Below are positions 25,530 to 34,395 of a DNA stretch of 64,000 nucleotides, in pieces. The DNA comes from ZC4RG30 sp963726085. GTDB lineage: Bacteria > Pseudomonadota > Gammaproteobacteria > Steroidobacterales > Steroidobacteraceae. Both the position numbers and the translations under genes were made by a program. How positions within the stretch are numbered: position 1 is the stretch's first letter; every line of letters begins with the position of its first letter. The DNA is taken from contig CAVSAR010000011.1 of assembly GCA_963726085.1 (NCBI GenBank), forward strand, positions 238,159 to 302,158. Direction: 5' to 3'. The notes beneath the pieces are model-generated. The model was not told where the DNA came from. It saw only the letters and a list, made by a program, of their open reading frames with translations, and made no database searches.

Positions 25530-28097
25530 ATGGCAGATAACCTGGTCATTGTTGAGTCGCCCGCAAAGGCGAAGACCATCAAGAAGTACCTGGGCAAGGA
25601 CTTCGAGGTGCTGGCGTCCTACGGTCACGTGCGCGACCTGGTGCCCAAGGAAGGTGCCGTGGATCCGGAGCGTGGCTTCGCGATGCAGTACCGGGTCATC
25701 GAGCGCAACGAGAAACATGTCGATGCCATCGCCAAGGCGCTGCGCAAGGCGGACTGCCTGTATCTGGCGACCGACCCGGACCGCGAGGGCGAAGCCATTT
25801 CCTGGCACCTGTACGAGCTGCTCAAGGAGCGCGGCGAGCTCAAGGACAAGACGGTTCATCGCGTGGCGTTCTACGAGATCACCCGCAACGCCATTCGCGA
25901 GGCGATCACGCAGCCACGCGAACTGTCCATGGACCTGGTCAACGCGCAGCAGGCACGGCGCGCGCTGGACTACCTGGTGGGCTTCAATCTTTCGCCGCTG
26001 CTGTGGAAGAAGGTCCGCCAGGGCCTGTCGGCCGGCCGCGTGCAGAGCCCGGCGCTGCGCATGATCTGCGAGCGCGACGAGGCCATCGACGCATTCAAGC
26101 CGCAGGAATACTGGACCATCGATGCCGAGGGCGAGCACACCCAGACCAAGTTCCCGCTGAAGCTGATCGAGTACGGCGGCCGCAAGGTCGAGCAGTTCAG
26201 CTTCACCAATGAAACCGCGGCGCGCGCGGTCGAGAGCGCATTGCTGGGCGTGGCCGGCGGCAAGCTCACCGTCAGCACCATCGAGCGCAAGCAGCGCAAG
26301 CGCAACCCGGCGCCGCCGTTCACCACCTCGACGCTGCAGCAGGAGGCCGCGCGCAAGCTGGGCTTCTCCGCGCAGCGCACCATGCGCCTGGCGCAGCAGC
26401 TGTATGAAGGCGTGGACTTCGGCGAAGGCGCCGTGGGCCTCATTACCTACATGCGTACCGACTCGGTGTCCCTGGCCAACGAGGCGGTCGCCGAGATCCG
26501 CGCCACCATCGAGCGGCTGTACGGCAAGGACGGGCTGGCCGAAGCCCCGCGTGCCTACAAGACCAAGTCGAAGAATGCCCAGGAGGCGCACGAGGCCGTG
26601 CGCCCCACCAGCGCCGCCATCACCCCGGCGCAGGTCGAAGGCAAGATCGATGCCGACCAGTTCAAGCTGTATGCGCTGATCTGGAAACGAGCCATCGCCT
26701 GCCAGATGGCACACGCCGTGTTCGACACCGTGGCGGTGGACATGCACCCCGGGTCTGCGGGGCAGTCCGATGCCGCGCGGCACACGCTGCGCGCCAATGG
26801 TTCCACGCTGGTGAAGCCCGGCTACATTGCCGTTTACCAGGAAGGTCGCGACGATTCGCCCGAGGACGACGACGACCACGTGCTGCCGCCGATGCAGGAA
26901 GGCGACACGGTCAAGCTGTTGGCGCTGCATGGCGAGCAGCATTTCACCGAGCCGCCGCCGCGGTTCTCGGAAGCCTCGCTGGTCAAGGCGCTGGAGGAGC
27001 ACGGCATCGGCCGGCCATCGACCTACGCGTCCATCATTTCCACGCTGCGTGATCGCGAGTACGTGGACATGGATGCGCGCCGGTTCATCGCCACCGACAT
27101 CGGCAAGATCGTCAACCGCTTCCTGACCAAGTACTTCACCAAGTACGTGGAATACGGCTTCACCGCCGACATGGAAGACGAGCTCGACGCGGTGTCGCGC
27201 GGCGAGGAGCCGTGGATCACGCCGCTGGAGAAATTCTGGAAGCCGTTCATCGACCAGGTGGAGGAAATCGAGACCAGCGTCAGCCGCGAGGAAGTGGCCA
27301 TGGCGCGCGACCTGGGCATCCACCCGGAATCCGGCCGCCCGGTGTCGGTGCGCATGGGCCGCTTCGGTCCGTTCGTGCAGGCCGGCACCAAGGACGACGA
27401 GGAGAAGCCCAAGTTCGCCGGCCTGCGCCCGGGACAGAAGATGGACACCATCACGCTGGCCGATGCGCTGGTGCTGTTCCAGCTGCCCAAGAAACTGGGC
27501 GAAACTGCCGCTGGCGAGCCGGTCCTTGTGGCCATCGGCCAGTTCGGCCCGTACGTGAAGTACGGCGCCAAGTACGTCTCGCTCAAGGAAGACGATCCGT
27601 ACAAGGTGACGCTGGAACGGGCCATCGAAGTCATCGAGGCCAAGAAGGTCGCCGACGCCAACCGCATCATCCATGACTTTGGCGTCGACGATATCCAGGT
27701 GCTCAACGGCCGCTATGGCCCGTACATCACCGACAAGCAACGCAACGCGCGCATCCCCAAGGAGCGCGACCCGAAGTCCCTGACGCTCGAGGAATGTCGC
27801 GCGCTGCTGGCAGCCGCCCCGGTGCGTCCGGCGCGCGGGCGTTTTGGCAGGCGCGGGGCCGCTGCCAAGGGCAAGAAGGCCGCGGCCGCGCCAGTGGTGG
27901 CTGTGGACACTGCGCCCAAAGCCAAAGCCAAAGCCAAGGCCAAGGCCAAACCCAAGCGCAAGGTAGCCGAAGCCAAGGCCGTGCCGGCTGCGGCGCAGCT
28001 GCCGGTAGCGGACGCCAAGGCAGCAGCCGCCACGAAGCTGGCCGTCAAGTCCCCGATCAAGGCGAAGCCCAAGGCCGCGACCCGCAAGCGCGCCTGA
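25530..28097 (+). CDS. topA: DNA topoisomerase I with basic C-terminal tail
   Basis: Type IA topoisomerase relaxing negative supercoils. 855 residues. Seen: TOPRIM domain (NLVIVESPAKAKTIKKYLG, DPDREGE near residue 82), the active-site tyrosine in GLITYMRTDS near residue 307, and TopA repeat segments (RMGRFGPFVQAG, AIGQFGPYVKYG, LNGRYGPYI). The usual zinc-finger cysteines of E. coli TopA are absent; instead residues from about 785 on form a Lys/Ala/Pro tail (PKAKAKAKAKAKPKRK) like histone H1. Such tails are known on some bacterial TopA proteins and add DNA binding. Confidence 0.96.
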   Translation: MADNLVIVESPAKAKTIKKYLGKDFEVLASYGHVRDLVPKEGAVDPERGFAMQYRVIERNEKHVDAIAKALRKADCLYLATDPDREGEAISWHLYELLKERGELKDKTVHRVAFYEITRNAIREAITQPRELSMDLVNAQQARRALDYLVGFNLSPLLWKKVRQGLSAGRVQSPALRMICERDEAIDAFKPQEYWTIDAEGEHTQTKFPLKLIEYGGRKVEQFSFTNETAARAVESALLGVAGGKLTVSTIERKQRKRNPAPPFTTSTLQQEAARKLGFSAQRTMRLAQQLYEGVDFGEGAVGLITYMRTDSVSLANEAVAEIRATIERLYGKDGLAEAPRAYKTKSKNAQEAHEAVRPTSAAITPAQVEGKIDADQFKLYALIWKRAIACQMAHAVFDTVAVDMHPGSAGQSDAARHTLRANGSTLVKPGYIAVYQEGRDDSPEDDDDHVLPPMQEGDTVKLLALHGEQHFTEPPPRFSEASLVKALEEHGIGRPSTYASIISTLRDREYVDMDARRFIATDIGKIVNRFLTKYFTKYVEYGFTADMEDELDAVSRGEEPWITPLEKFWKPFIDQVEEIETSVSREEVAMARDLGIHPESGRPVSVRMGRFGPFVQAGTKDDEEKPKFAGLRPGQKMDTITLADALVLFQLPKKLGETAAGEPVLVAIGQFGPYVKYGAKYVSLKEDDPYKVTLERAIEVIEAKKVADANRIIHDFGVDDIQVLNGRYGPYITDKQRNARIPKERDPKSLTLEECRALLAAAPVRPARGRFGRRGAAAKGKKAAAAPVVAVDTAPKAKAKAKAKAKPKRKVAEAKAVPAAAQLPVADAKAAAATKLAVKSPIKAKPKAATRKRA

Positions 28098-28103
28098 AGA
28101 CCC

Positions 28104-28298
28104 ATGGACCCGCGCCCGGCAGACTTGACCTGCCCGCTGTGCCAGCAGGACAACCGATGCGCGGTGGCCGGTACCGGGCGCAGCGATGCGCCCTGCTGGT
28201 GCCGGGACACGAAGATGGCCGCGCCGGTCAAACGCGCCGCGGCACTGCAGGCAAGATCCTGCATCTGCAGTGACTGTGCATCGCGGTTGGCGCAGTGA
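28104..28298 (+). CDS. Cysteine-rich CWC-family small protein
   Basis: 64-residue protein with a dense cysteine pattern: CPLCQQDNRC, CWCRD, and CICSDC. This matches the small CWC (cysteine-rich) family, in which metal binding is presumed. It starts 7 bases after topA and is probably co-transcribed. Function unknown. Confidence 0.75.
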   Translation: MDPRPADLTCPLCQQDNRCAVAGTGRSDAPCWCRDTKMAAPVKRAAALQARSCICSDCASRLAQ

Positions 28299-28335
28299 CA
28301 TGAGATCATGAGCACTGTCCTATCAAGCCCCCACC

Positions 28336-29214
28336 ATGCAATACCGCCACAGCTTTCACGCCGGCAATTTTGCCGACGTGCACAAGCACATCGCCCTGCT
28401 GGCACTGATCAGCGCGCTGCATAAGAAAGCCAAGGGCTTTCTGTTCCTGGATACGCATGCTGGCGAAGGGCTGTATGACCTTGCAGGAGCCGACGCGCGG
28501 CGCAGCGCGGAGAGCGAAGCCGGCGTCACCCGATTGCTGGCTGCGGCCCGCGAACTTGCCCAGCCCCTGAGCCCGGCAATACAAAATTATGTGTTGGCAG
28601 TGGCGGCCGTGCGTGAGCGCCTCGGCGGCGGCACCCACTCCTATCCGGGATCGCCGCTGCTGGCAGCCACCGCGCTGCGCGAGACCGACCAGTGCGTGTG
28701 CGTCGAATCCCTGTCCCAGCAGGCACGCGCCCTGCAGCGCGTGCTCGACCAGCCGGCGCTGCAGGTCCACGCCCCGGTGCGCGTGCTGTCCGGTGACGGC
28801 TACCAGCAGCTCAAGGCCCTGTTGCCACCCGTGCAGCGGCGCGGCCTGGTGCTGATCGATCCGCCCTACGAGAGTCCGGACGAGGAGAAGCTGATTGCCG
28901 CAGCATTCGCCGAGGCCCTGACGCGCTTTGAAACCGGTGTCTACGCGCTGTGGTACCCGATCAAGAAGCAACACGACACCGACCTGTGGCTGGCGCGGAT
29001 CACGCGCGGCGTCGAGCAACCGGTGGTCGCCATCGAGATGTGCCTGACCGAGCCCGACAGCGCCGTGGGACTCAACGGCTCGGGCATGCTGGTCATCAAC
29101 CCGCCCTGGCAGTTCGATGTCGACGCCGCCCAGTGGCAACCGCAGCTGCACGACCTGCTGGCCGGCAAGGCCGCGACCAGGGTGCAGTGGCTGGTGCACG
29201 AGGCTGTTGCTTGA
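28336..29214 (+). CDS. rlmJ: 23S rRNA m6A2030 methyltransferase
   Basis: SAM-dependent methyltransferase of A2030 in 23S rRNA, 292 residues. Seen: the family N-terminus MQYRHSFHAGNFADVHKHI, SAM-binding DTHAGEGLYDL, the DPPY-type catalytic motif LIDPPYESPDEE near residue 174, and SGMLVINPPW near the C-terminus. Its stop overlaps the TTG start of aroE. Confidence 0.96.
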   Translation: MQYRHSFHAGNFADVHKHIALLALISALHKKAKGFLFLDTHAGEGLYDLAGADARRSAESEAGVTRLLAAARELAQPLSPAIQNYVLAVAAVRERLGGGTHSYPGSPLLAATALRETDQCVCVESLSQQARALQRVLDQPALQVHAPVRVLSGDGYQQLKALLPPVQRRGLVLIDPPYESPDEEKLIAAAFAEALTRFETGVYALWYPIKKQHDTDLWLARITRGVEQPVVAIEMCLTEPDSAVGLNGSGMLVINPPWQFDVDAAQWQPQLHDLLAGKAATRVQWLVHEAVA

Positions 29215-30038
29215 GCAGCCCGGATCGCTACGCCGTCATCGGCCATCCGGTCCAGCACAGCCGCTCGCCGTTCATTCACGCGCAATTCGCCGCGCAGACT
29301 GGCCAGTCGGTTGCCTACACGACCATTGACGCCACCCCGGAGCAGTTCGCGGCGGTGGCGCACGAATTCTTTGCCAGTGGTGGCAAGGGCCTCAACGTCA
29401 CGATTCCGCACAAGGAAGCCGCGGCGCGGCTGGCCGATGAGCTCACCCCGCGCGCGCAGCGCGCCGGGGCCGTCAATCTGCTGACCATGCGTGCGGGCAG
29501 GCTGCTGGGCGACAATGCCGATGGCGCCGGCCTGGTGCGCGACCTGGCCAATCACCAGGTCGAGATCGGTGGGCGACGGATCCTGCTGCTGGGCGCCGGC
29601 GGCGCCGCACGCGGCGTGATCGCACCCCTGCTCGAGCTCGGGCCCACTGAACTTACCATCGTCAATCGCAACGTCGACCGTGCCCGCGAACTGGTGCAAC
29701 GTTTTGCCGACCTGGGCGCCGTGCGCGCCACTGGCTACGAGCAACTCGATGGCCCGGCGTACGACCTGATCATCAATGCCACGGCCACGAGCCTGGCCGG
29801 CACGCTGCCGCCGCTGCCGGTGGCCATCGTCAACGAGCGCAGCGACTGCTACGACCTGGCCTATGGCAGGGACGGCACGACGTTCTCGCGCTGGGCGCAG
29901 CAACAAGGCTGCGCCACCGCCCTCACCGGCTTGGGCATGCTGGTGGAACAGGCAGCGGAGGCTTTCCAGCTGTGGCGCGGCGTGCGGCCGGACACCACGG
30001 ATGTGCTGACCGCGCTAGCCGCGCAACTGCGTACATAG
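29211..30038 (+). CDS. aroE: Shikimate dehydrogenase
   Basis: NADPH-dependent reduction of 3-dehydroshikimate in aromatic amino-acid synthesis. 275 residues. Seen: YAVIGHPVQHSRSPFIH for shikimate binding, NVTIPHKEA with the catalytic Lys, the Rossmann motif LLGAGGAARGVIAPL, and the C-terminal TGLGMLVEQAAEAF. Starts with TTG at 29211 overlapping the rlmJ stop (TTGA), which fits translational coupling; no better start exists since the family sequence begins at DRYAVIGH. Confidence 0.95.
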   Translation: MSSPDRYAVIGHPVQHSRSPFIHAQFAAQTGQSVAYTTIDATPEQFAAVAHEFFASGGKGLNVTIPHKEAAARLADELTPRAQRAGAVNLLTMRAGRLLGDNADGAGLVRDLANHQVEIGGRRILLLGAGGAARGVIAPLLELGPTELTIVNRNVDRARELVQRFADLGAVRATGYEQLDGPAYDLIINATATSLAGTLPPLPVAIVNERSDCYDLAYGRDGTTFSRWAQQQGCATALTGLGMLVEQAAEAFQLWRGVRPDTTDVLTALAAQLRT

Positions 30039-30079
30039 CCGAACCGGGCAGATCCTGGCGTGGATCCGTAGGCCGCCGG

Positions 30080-31201
30080 TTACTCGCGCCTGAGTTCCAC
30101 GCGCCTGTTGCGCGCACGACCCTCGGGCGTTTCATTGGTAGCCTGTGGCTGGGACTTGCCGAAGCCGCCAGTTACCAGCCGCGCGGCATTGATGTCGTAC
30201 CGGGTCACCAGCGCAGCCTTTACCGCGGCCGAGCGGCGTTTAGACAACTCCAGGTTCTGTGCATCATTGCCGATACCGTCGGTATGGCCATCGATGCGCA
30301 GCTTCCACTGCGGGTGCACCTTGAGGACGCCGGCGATTTCCTTGAGCACGCGTTCGGATTCCGGTCGGATGTCGGCGCTGTTGAACGAAAAATAGATGCC
30401 ATAGACCTCGGCTACTTCGTTGCGCGTCAGCGCGCTTTCGATCGAGGTGGGCGATTCCTTCGGCTGCGGGTACTCGATGCGCAAGATTGCCGTGCTTTGC
30501 CCTGGACTGCTCCACCGCAGCAATATCGGATTGGCCGGATCATCGAGTACATAGAATTCAAACTGCCCGGGACCCGCGCTGCCGGACAGCGTCCCGGCTG
30601 CGTGGATGACCGGCAGCGCCGTGCTGCGGCCGTTGACCAGCACTGTCAGGGTCGTGGGCGAATTCACGCGCGCCAAGGTGCCGCGATACTCGCCCTTGAT
30701 CGCCGACACGCCAAAGACCTCGCCGACATCCTGGAAAATCACCGCCGCCTTGCCTGTGCTGCGCAGGTCGGTGACTAGCGATGCGGAAAACCCGGGCAAG
30801 GTTCCAGGGAACGAATCGTCATCGTCCTCGTGAAAGTACATGCGCATCTTGCGGGCACTGGCCTGGTCGGTCGCCAGTATCTTGCGGGTTACCTTGACCT
30901 CCCGCGCCTTGCCGCCCTGATCGGGGTTGGGAACCTCGCCGGAGACGACCACACGATACCCGCTGGCATCGATCGAGGTGATCTCGCGCAATGACTCGTA
31001 ATCGCCCTGGGCGGTGACATTGGCGCGAACCGTACTGAGCCCGACGACAAACGGAATCTTCGCGGGCGCGGTGGCTACGGCAGCAGGTCCAGCGGCCGGC
31101 GCAGCCCCGGCCGCAGTGGCGCTGGCGGCCATAGAGATCGAACAACCTGCCGCCAGCGCGGCGCAGGCCACGCGCACCAAAGCCAGACCGTAGCGGCGCA
31201 T
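30080..31201 (-). CDS. OmpA-family protein
   Basis: Exported protein of 373 residues with an alanine-rich signal sequence (CSISMAASATAAG region) and a C-terminal OmpA domain (residues about 250-373) that in this family binds diaminopimelate in peptidoglycan: GIYFSFNSADIRPESERVL, LRIDGHTDGIGND, SKRRSAAV and GRARNRRVEL. The N-terminal two thirds is unrecognised and beta-rich (VNSPTTLTVLVNGRS, GQFEFYVLD). AAGCS at residues 17-21 may be a lipobox. Last gene of a three-gene minus-strand set of exported proteins; overlaps the start of nothing on the plus strand. Confidence 0.85.
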   Translation of the reverse strand: MRRYGLALVRVACAALAAGCSISMAASATAAGAAPAAGPAAVATAPAKIPFVVGLSTVRANVTAQGDYESLREITSIDASGYRVVVSGEVPNPDQGGKAREVKVTRKILATDQASARKMRMYFHEDDDDSFPGTLPGFSASLVTDLRSTGKAAVIFQDVGEVFGVSAIKGEYRGTLARVNSPTTLTVLVNGRSTALPVIHAAGTLSGSAGPGQFEFYVLDDPANPILLRWSSPGQSTAILRIEYPQPKESPTSIESALTRNEVAEVYGIYFSFNSADIRPESERVLKEIAGVLKVHPQWKLRIDGHTDGIGNDAQNLELSKRRSAAVKAALVTRYDINAARLVTGGFGKSQPQATNETPEGRARNRRVELRRE

Positions 31202-31974
31202 TACATCTTGGGCTTGGCGGTGTCGAAGATCTTCTTCGCCACGGCCGGCGCATCGGCCACGCCGGACAGCACCAGCGTCACCAGATCGTCGCCGGTGCGG
31301 ATCATCACCAGGGGTCCGGCGGCACCGGCCTGGTCGCCAATGTCACTGTAGGCAGTGACCAACCCCTTCTCGTGCCCTGCGGCCAGCCCCATGCCCTGCA
31401 TGGCCGTAAATCCCTCGCCCCAAGTGACGGTGAATTCGACGGTAGGCGCTACACCAGAGACAGGCTTATAGGTGCATTTGGTCGACGAGCCAGCGTGATC
31501 CTCGGCTTGGCCGGTGACCGCGGCGCCGACAATGGCCGACATCTGGGCCGCCGTGACCAGCTGGCAGGCGGGCGTCGAGGAGTGCGGGGTCTTGGCCGCC
31601 GCTGCGGCGGCCAGTTGCATGGCGCGCAGCGTGCGTGTGGGCTTGCACTTGAGTGCAGCTATTGCGTCGTCGCTCATCCCCGATGTGCTGGTGTCCAGTT
31701 GCTTTGCCACGCCGTCGGCATTCATGAATGCGGTGTAGTGGGCGGTGTGTGCCGTCCAGGACAACTGGTTCGGCGGCTCCAGGGTGGGCGCCCCCATGAG
31801 CGCAATGAGTTGTTCGCGCGTATTGCCCGGCATCGCCTGGCACCAGTTCGTGGCCCAGTTATCGGGAGTGCCCTGGGCAGCGCCGCTGGCTGCCGTGGTG
31901 CCCGGCGCACCGGTGGAACCAGAGCACGCGGCCAACAACGCGGCCAACAGCAGTGCCGGCAACACGGACTTCAT
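31201..31974 (-). CDS. Hypothetical lipoprotein
   Basis: 257-residue lipoprotein: MKSVLPALLLAALLAAC is a clear signal with lipobox LAAC followed by SGSTGAPG. The ATG at 31974 is chosen because the signal starts there. The rest has no recognised domain; it shows NWATNWCQAMPGNTREQL, a Thr/Ala-rich middle and DDLVTLVLSGVADAPAVAKK at the C-terminus. One base is shared with the downstream OmpA-family gene, so they are probably co-expressed. Confidence 0.72.
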   Translation of the reverse strand: MKSVLPALLLAALLAACSGSTGAPGTTAASGAAQGTPDNWATNWCQAMPGNTREQLIALMGAPTLEPPNQLSWTAHTAHYTAFMNADGVAKQLDTSTSGMSDDAIAALKCKPTRTLRAMQLAAAAAAKTPHSSTPACQLVTAAQMSAIVGAAVTGQAEDHAGSSTKCTYKPVSGVAPTVEFTVTWGEGFTAMQGMGLAAGHEKGLVTAYSDIGDQAGAAGPLVMIRTGDDLVTLVLSGVADAPAVAKKIFDTAKPKM

Positions 31975-32018
31975 GACGCCTGCTCCCGGGCCACATGCGC
32001 TGCGGTTCATTGTTGTGC

Positions 32019-32594
32019 TCAGTTGCGAATCTTGTTTGCTGCCGGCGCCACGACCTGGCTGCCGAAAACAAAGCGAAAGCCGCCGCTATCCGGGTCCGGG
32101 CTGTAGATGATGGGCAGGCCGGTAGTGCGGCTGACCCACATGTCAAACGCGCCCGGGTCGAGGCTATTGCTGCCGCCGCGGGCGCTGCCGACGTGGTAAC
32201 CGGCTGCCACCTCGGCGCCGAACTTGCGATCCGCTGTCGGGGCGCACTTCTTCTCGCCCTTTTGCTCATCCGTGCGCAGCGAACCGGCTTCGAAGCCCGC
32301 CATCGCCGGGCCTTTCGTATAGCCGTCTTTCACGTAGTTGAGCGCGCTTTTTTTGACGAGGTTCTCCGAGTACTTCACGTCACCGACGGTGATGAACATC
32401 GGCTCGCCCTTGGGGACCTCATCAAGGCTGTCGACCACATAGATCGCGAAGCGCTTGGTCGCGTCGGCTTTTTCGTATGCGGCAATAACCGGCTTGCAAT
32501 CGGCATGTGCAGTAGCCACTGGAAGCGCCACCAGGCTGGCACCCAAGGCACAGATTGCCGAAACTACTGCAGTACTTTGCGGCCTTTGGCTCAT
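32019..32594 (-). CDS. Hypothetical exported protein
   Basis: 191-residue protein with a Sec signal peptide (AICALGASLVALPVATAHA, then DCKPV). The ATG at 32594 is preceded by AACGAAAGGAAATCGCGAC, containing a ribosome-binding site. The mature part has FAIYVVDSLDEVPKGEP and YHVGSARGGSNSLDPGAF, with two cysteines that could pair; no family recognised. First of three minus-strand genes for exported proteins. This is the last clearly gammaproteobacterial-style gene before the compositional change to the right. Confidence 0.7.
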   Translation of the reverse strand: MSQRPQSTAVVSAICALGASLVALPVATAHADCKPVIAAYEKADATKRFAIYVVDSLDEVPKGEPMFITVGDVKYSENLVKKSALNYVKDGYTKGPAMAGFEAGSLRTDEQKGEKKCAPTADRKFGAEVAAGYHVGSARGGSNSLDPGAFDMWVSRTTGLPIIYSPDPDSGGFRFVFGSQVVAPAANKIRN

Positions 32595-33501
32595 GTCGCG
32601 ATTTCCTTTCGTTAGCGTTTCGTTGCAATGCTCGCGCCGGCAATGACGGACCACACGCTTAACCTTGCCGCTGCGGTCACGCACTGCGCGCGAATCAGCC
32701 GCGCGAATAACGCGCAACTAAAACACCAGGCAAAAGGCCAAGATCGCCACGGCCCCGCGCGCGGTAAGGCATGAATGAAAGAGTCCTCCCGAACGATCTA
32801 CCGCAGGCAGTTCATCTTTTGTTTGACGCCTGCACGCAGAGCGTGCCGATACAAGCACGCGTTTCGATGTATAACAAACAACATGGGGAAAATCCAGATG
32901 TTCTGCTGGCCGAACGCAACCATCATTGGCGGCCGACATATTGGGTGAGTCACCGTGTAGCTCGGCGCGCTGCACGCAGCAAAATTCGAGCCTGCCAAGA
33001 CGGGAGCCTATACACAAAACAAACAATTGGCAATGCGCAACAAGTCCGTAACGGGCCTTACTGCGACCAATACGTGACTGCAGGAGCGGCCCTCTCCTGC
33101 CCATAACCCATGAGGACACCCATGGCTCAACGCTGGCTCCCAGAACTGATGCCGCGCATCGCACATGACGATGGAAATCTCGTCGCCGAGCACGACCGCG
33201 CGGTCCGACACAACCGCCAAGCTTGCTTTCAACTGCTAAAGCGCCTCCAGCGTGAAGGGCCCGATCCGTATGCTGTCCTGATCACGGTCCCGGTCCTGTC
33301 ACGCATACCACGCCGACACTGACTGTCTGAAGCAATCTTGCAAAGCGGGGCTCGTTCCAAAAGAATCCCTCTGCTCGATACCTGCCTACTGTGGCAAAAA
33401 GAGCACATCAAGCTCCGGCCGTAAGCAAGCACTGAACCTTTAGGATGCTTCTTGCGACCAACCCTTTGGTTGCGGCCAAAAGCCGTTCGGGGGGTATCCA
33501 G
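32595..33501. other. Junction stretch without convincing genes
   Basis: The first ~100 bases look like a promoter region for the gene at 32594. From about 32770 the sequence loses the high-GC third-position pattern of the left part, and short overlapping frames on both strands show no signal peptide, domain or repeat I recognise. From 33502 the gene content is of a different lineage. No tRNA, integrase or attachment repeat is visible here. Confidence 0.6.
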
Positions 33502-33921
33502 ATGATTATGCGGGTGACGATTCTCGTTGCGAGCTTGCTTGCGAGCGTTCCAGCCATCGCTGAGCCAATGGGCCCCGAAGTAGCTCAGCGGTTTGTGACC
33601 GGGAAACTGTTCGCGTTCAACTGTGTCGATGGAACGCGCGGGCTTGGCCAGATCTATACCGATGGCTCGGCAATGGCGACCATTCAGGTCAGCGGCTCAG
33701 GACCGGCACGAACGTTAGGGTTTCCGCCGGGCACGCTCAAGGTGAAGGGCGAGGCCGTATGCGCCACTCTCAAAGGCCTGTCATTTGAGCCGTGTTTCAA
33801 TCTCAACCGGACCGGCGAGCAGAGCTTTCGCGGATCGCTTACAGGGCTAGGGGGCTTCGCGTATTGCGATTTTGTGCGGCGCGTGAGCTCCGCCAGCGTG
33901 AAAGAACAGCAAGCTCACTAG
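33502..33921 (+). CDS. Secreted hypothetical protein of rhizobial type
   Basis: 139-residue protein with the signal peptide MIMRVTILVASLLASVPAIA. ATG at 33502 is chosen because the signal starts there. The mature part (GPEVAQRFVTGKLFAFNCVD, GLGQIYTDGSA, four or so cysteines) resembles small secreted proteins common in Bradyrhizobium; function unknown. Likely a periplasmic protein with disulfides. Confidence 0.65.
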   Translation: MIMRVTILVASLLASVPAIAEPMGPEVAQRFVTGKLFAFNCVDGTRGLGQIYTDGSAMATIQVSGSGPARTLGFPPGTLKVKGEAVCATLKGLSFEPCFNLNRTGEQSFRGSLTGLGGFAYCDFVRRVSSASVKEQQAH

Positions 33922-34147
33922 AGCCCCGTCATGCGCGGGCCTTGACCCGGGTGCCGCCCGGAATGTGGTCAAGCGCAATTCCCTAGGAGGCCGCCATGCG
34001 CGGTCGCGCTGCGCAGCACGGCTGGCGGGTATCTGGGTAGCGTCGGTGTGATTTTTGAAATACGGCGACGCGAGGCTTTCCTCCGTATGGCCTCGATATT
34101 GCCTTGGAGCAGGTAATACTGTCGCCCTATTCTCCCTTATCGAACTG

Positions 34148-34170
34148 GCCCCGCTTCAGCGGGGCTTTTT
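34148..34170 (+). terminator. Intrinsic terminator
   Basis: GCCCCGC at 34148-34154 pairs with GCGGGGC at 34159-34165 around TTCA, followed by TTTTTG. It has all parts of a Rho-independent terminator on the plus strand. No protein gene ends just upstream, so a small RNA (for example from about 34050) is possible but no promoter is evident. Confidence 0.75.
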
Positions 34171-34196
34171 GTTTGCAATCCAACATTCGCACAGTA

Positions 34197-34228
34197 CGAG
34201 CCCCGGAGGGCTGTTAATCCGGGGCTCG
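34197..34228. repeat. 10-bp perfect hairpin
   Basis: CGAGCCCCGG at 34197-34206 pairs exactly with CCGGGGCTCG at 34219-34228 around a 12-base loop. It lies between the terminator and the end of the TRAP receptor gene; it may be a transcription terminator without T-run for the minus-strand gene or an RNA structure. Confidence 0.5.
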
Positions 34229-34395
34229 CAGAGCCGATCGGCGAGACTGTCAGGTGTGCCAATTTAACGGTGGAAGCTCGCGGGCCTCGGCTACGATCGT
34301 TGATCCCATCCCGGCCACCGAAGCCAATACCGCGTAGGAGAGCACCGGCAGAAAGCCGCCAAGGATAGTCAAGGATCTCACAAAGGCGGCCCGCG

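Noticed and set aside
25482..28301. 939-codon open frame opposite topA
   Set aside because: Antisense shadow rich in His, Arg and Gly without motifs; topA on the other strand is certain.
32718..33322. Short frames on both strands in the junction stretch
   Set aside because: No signal peptide, domain, ribosome-binding site or codon pattern; overlapping frames of similar length on both strands.
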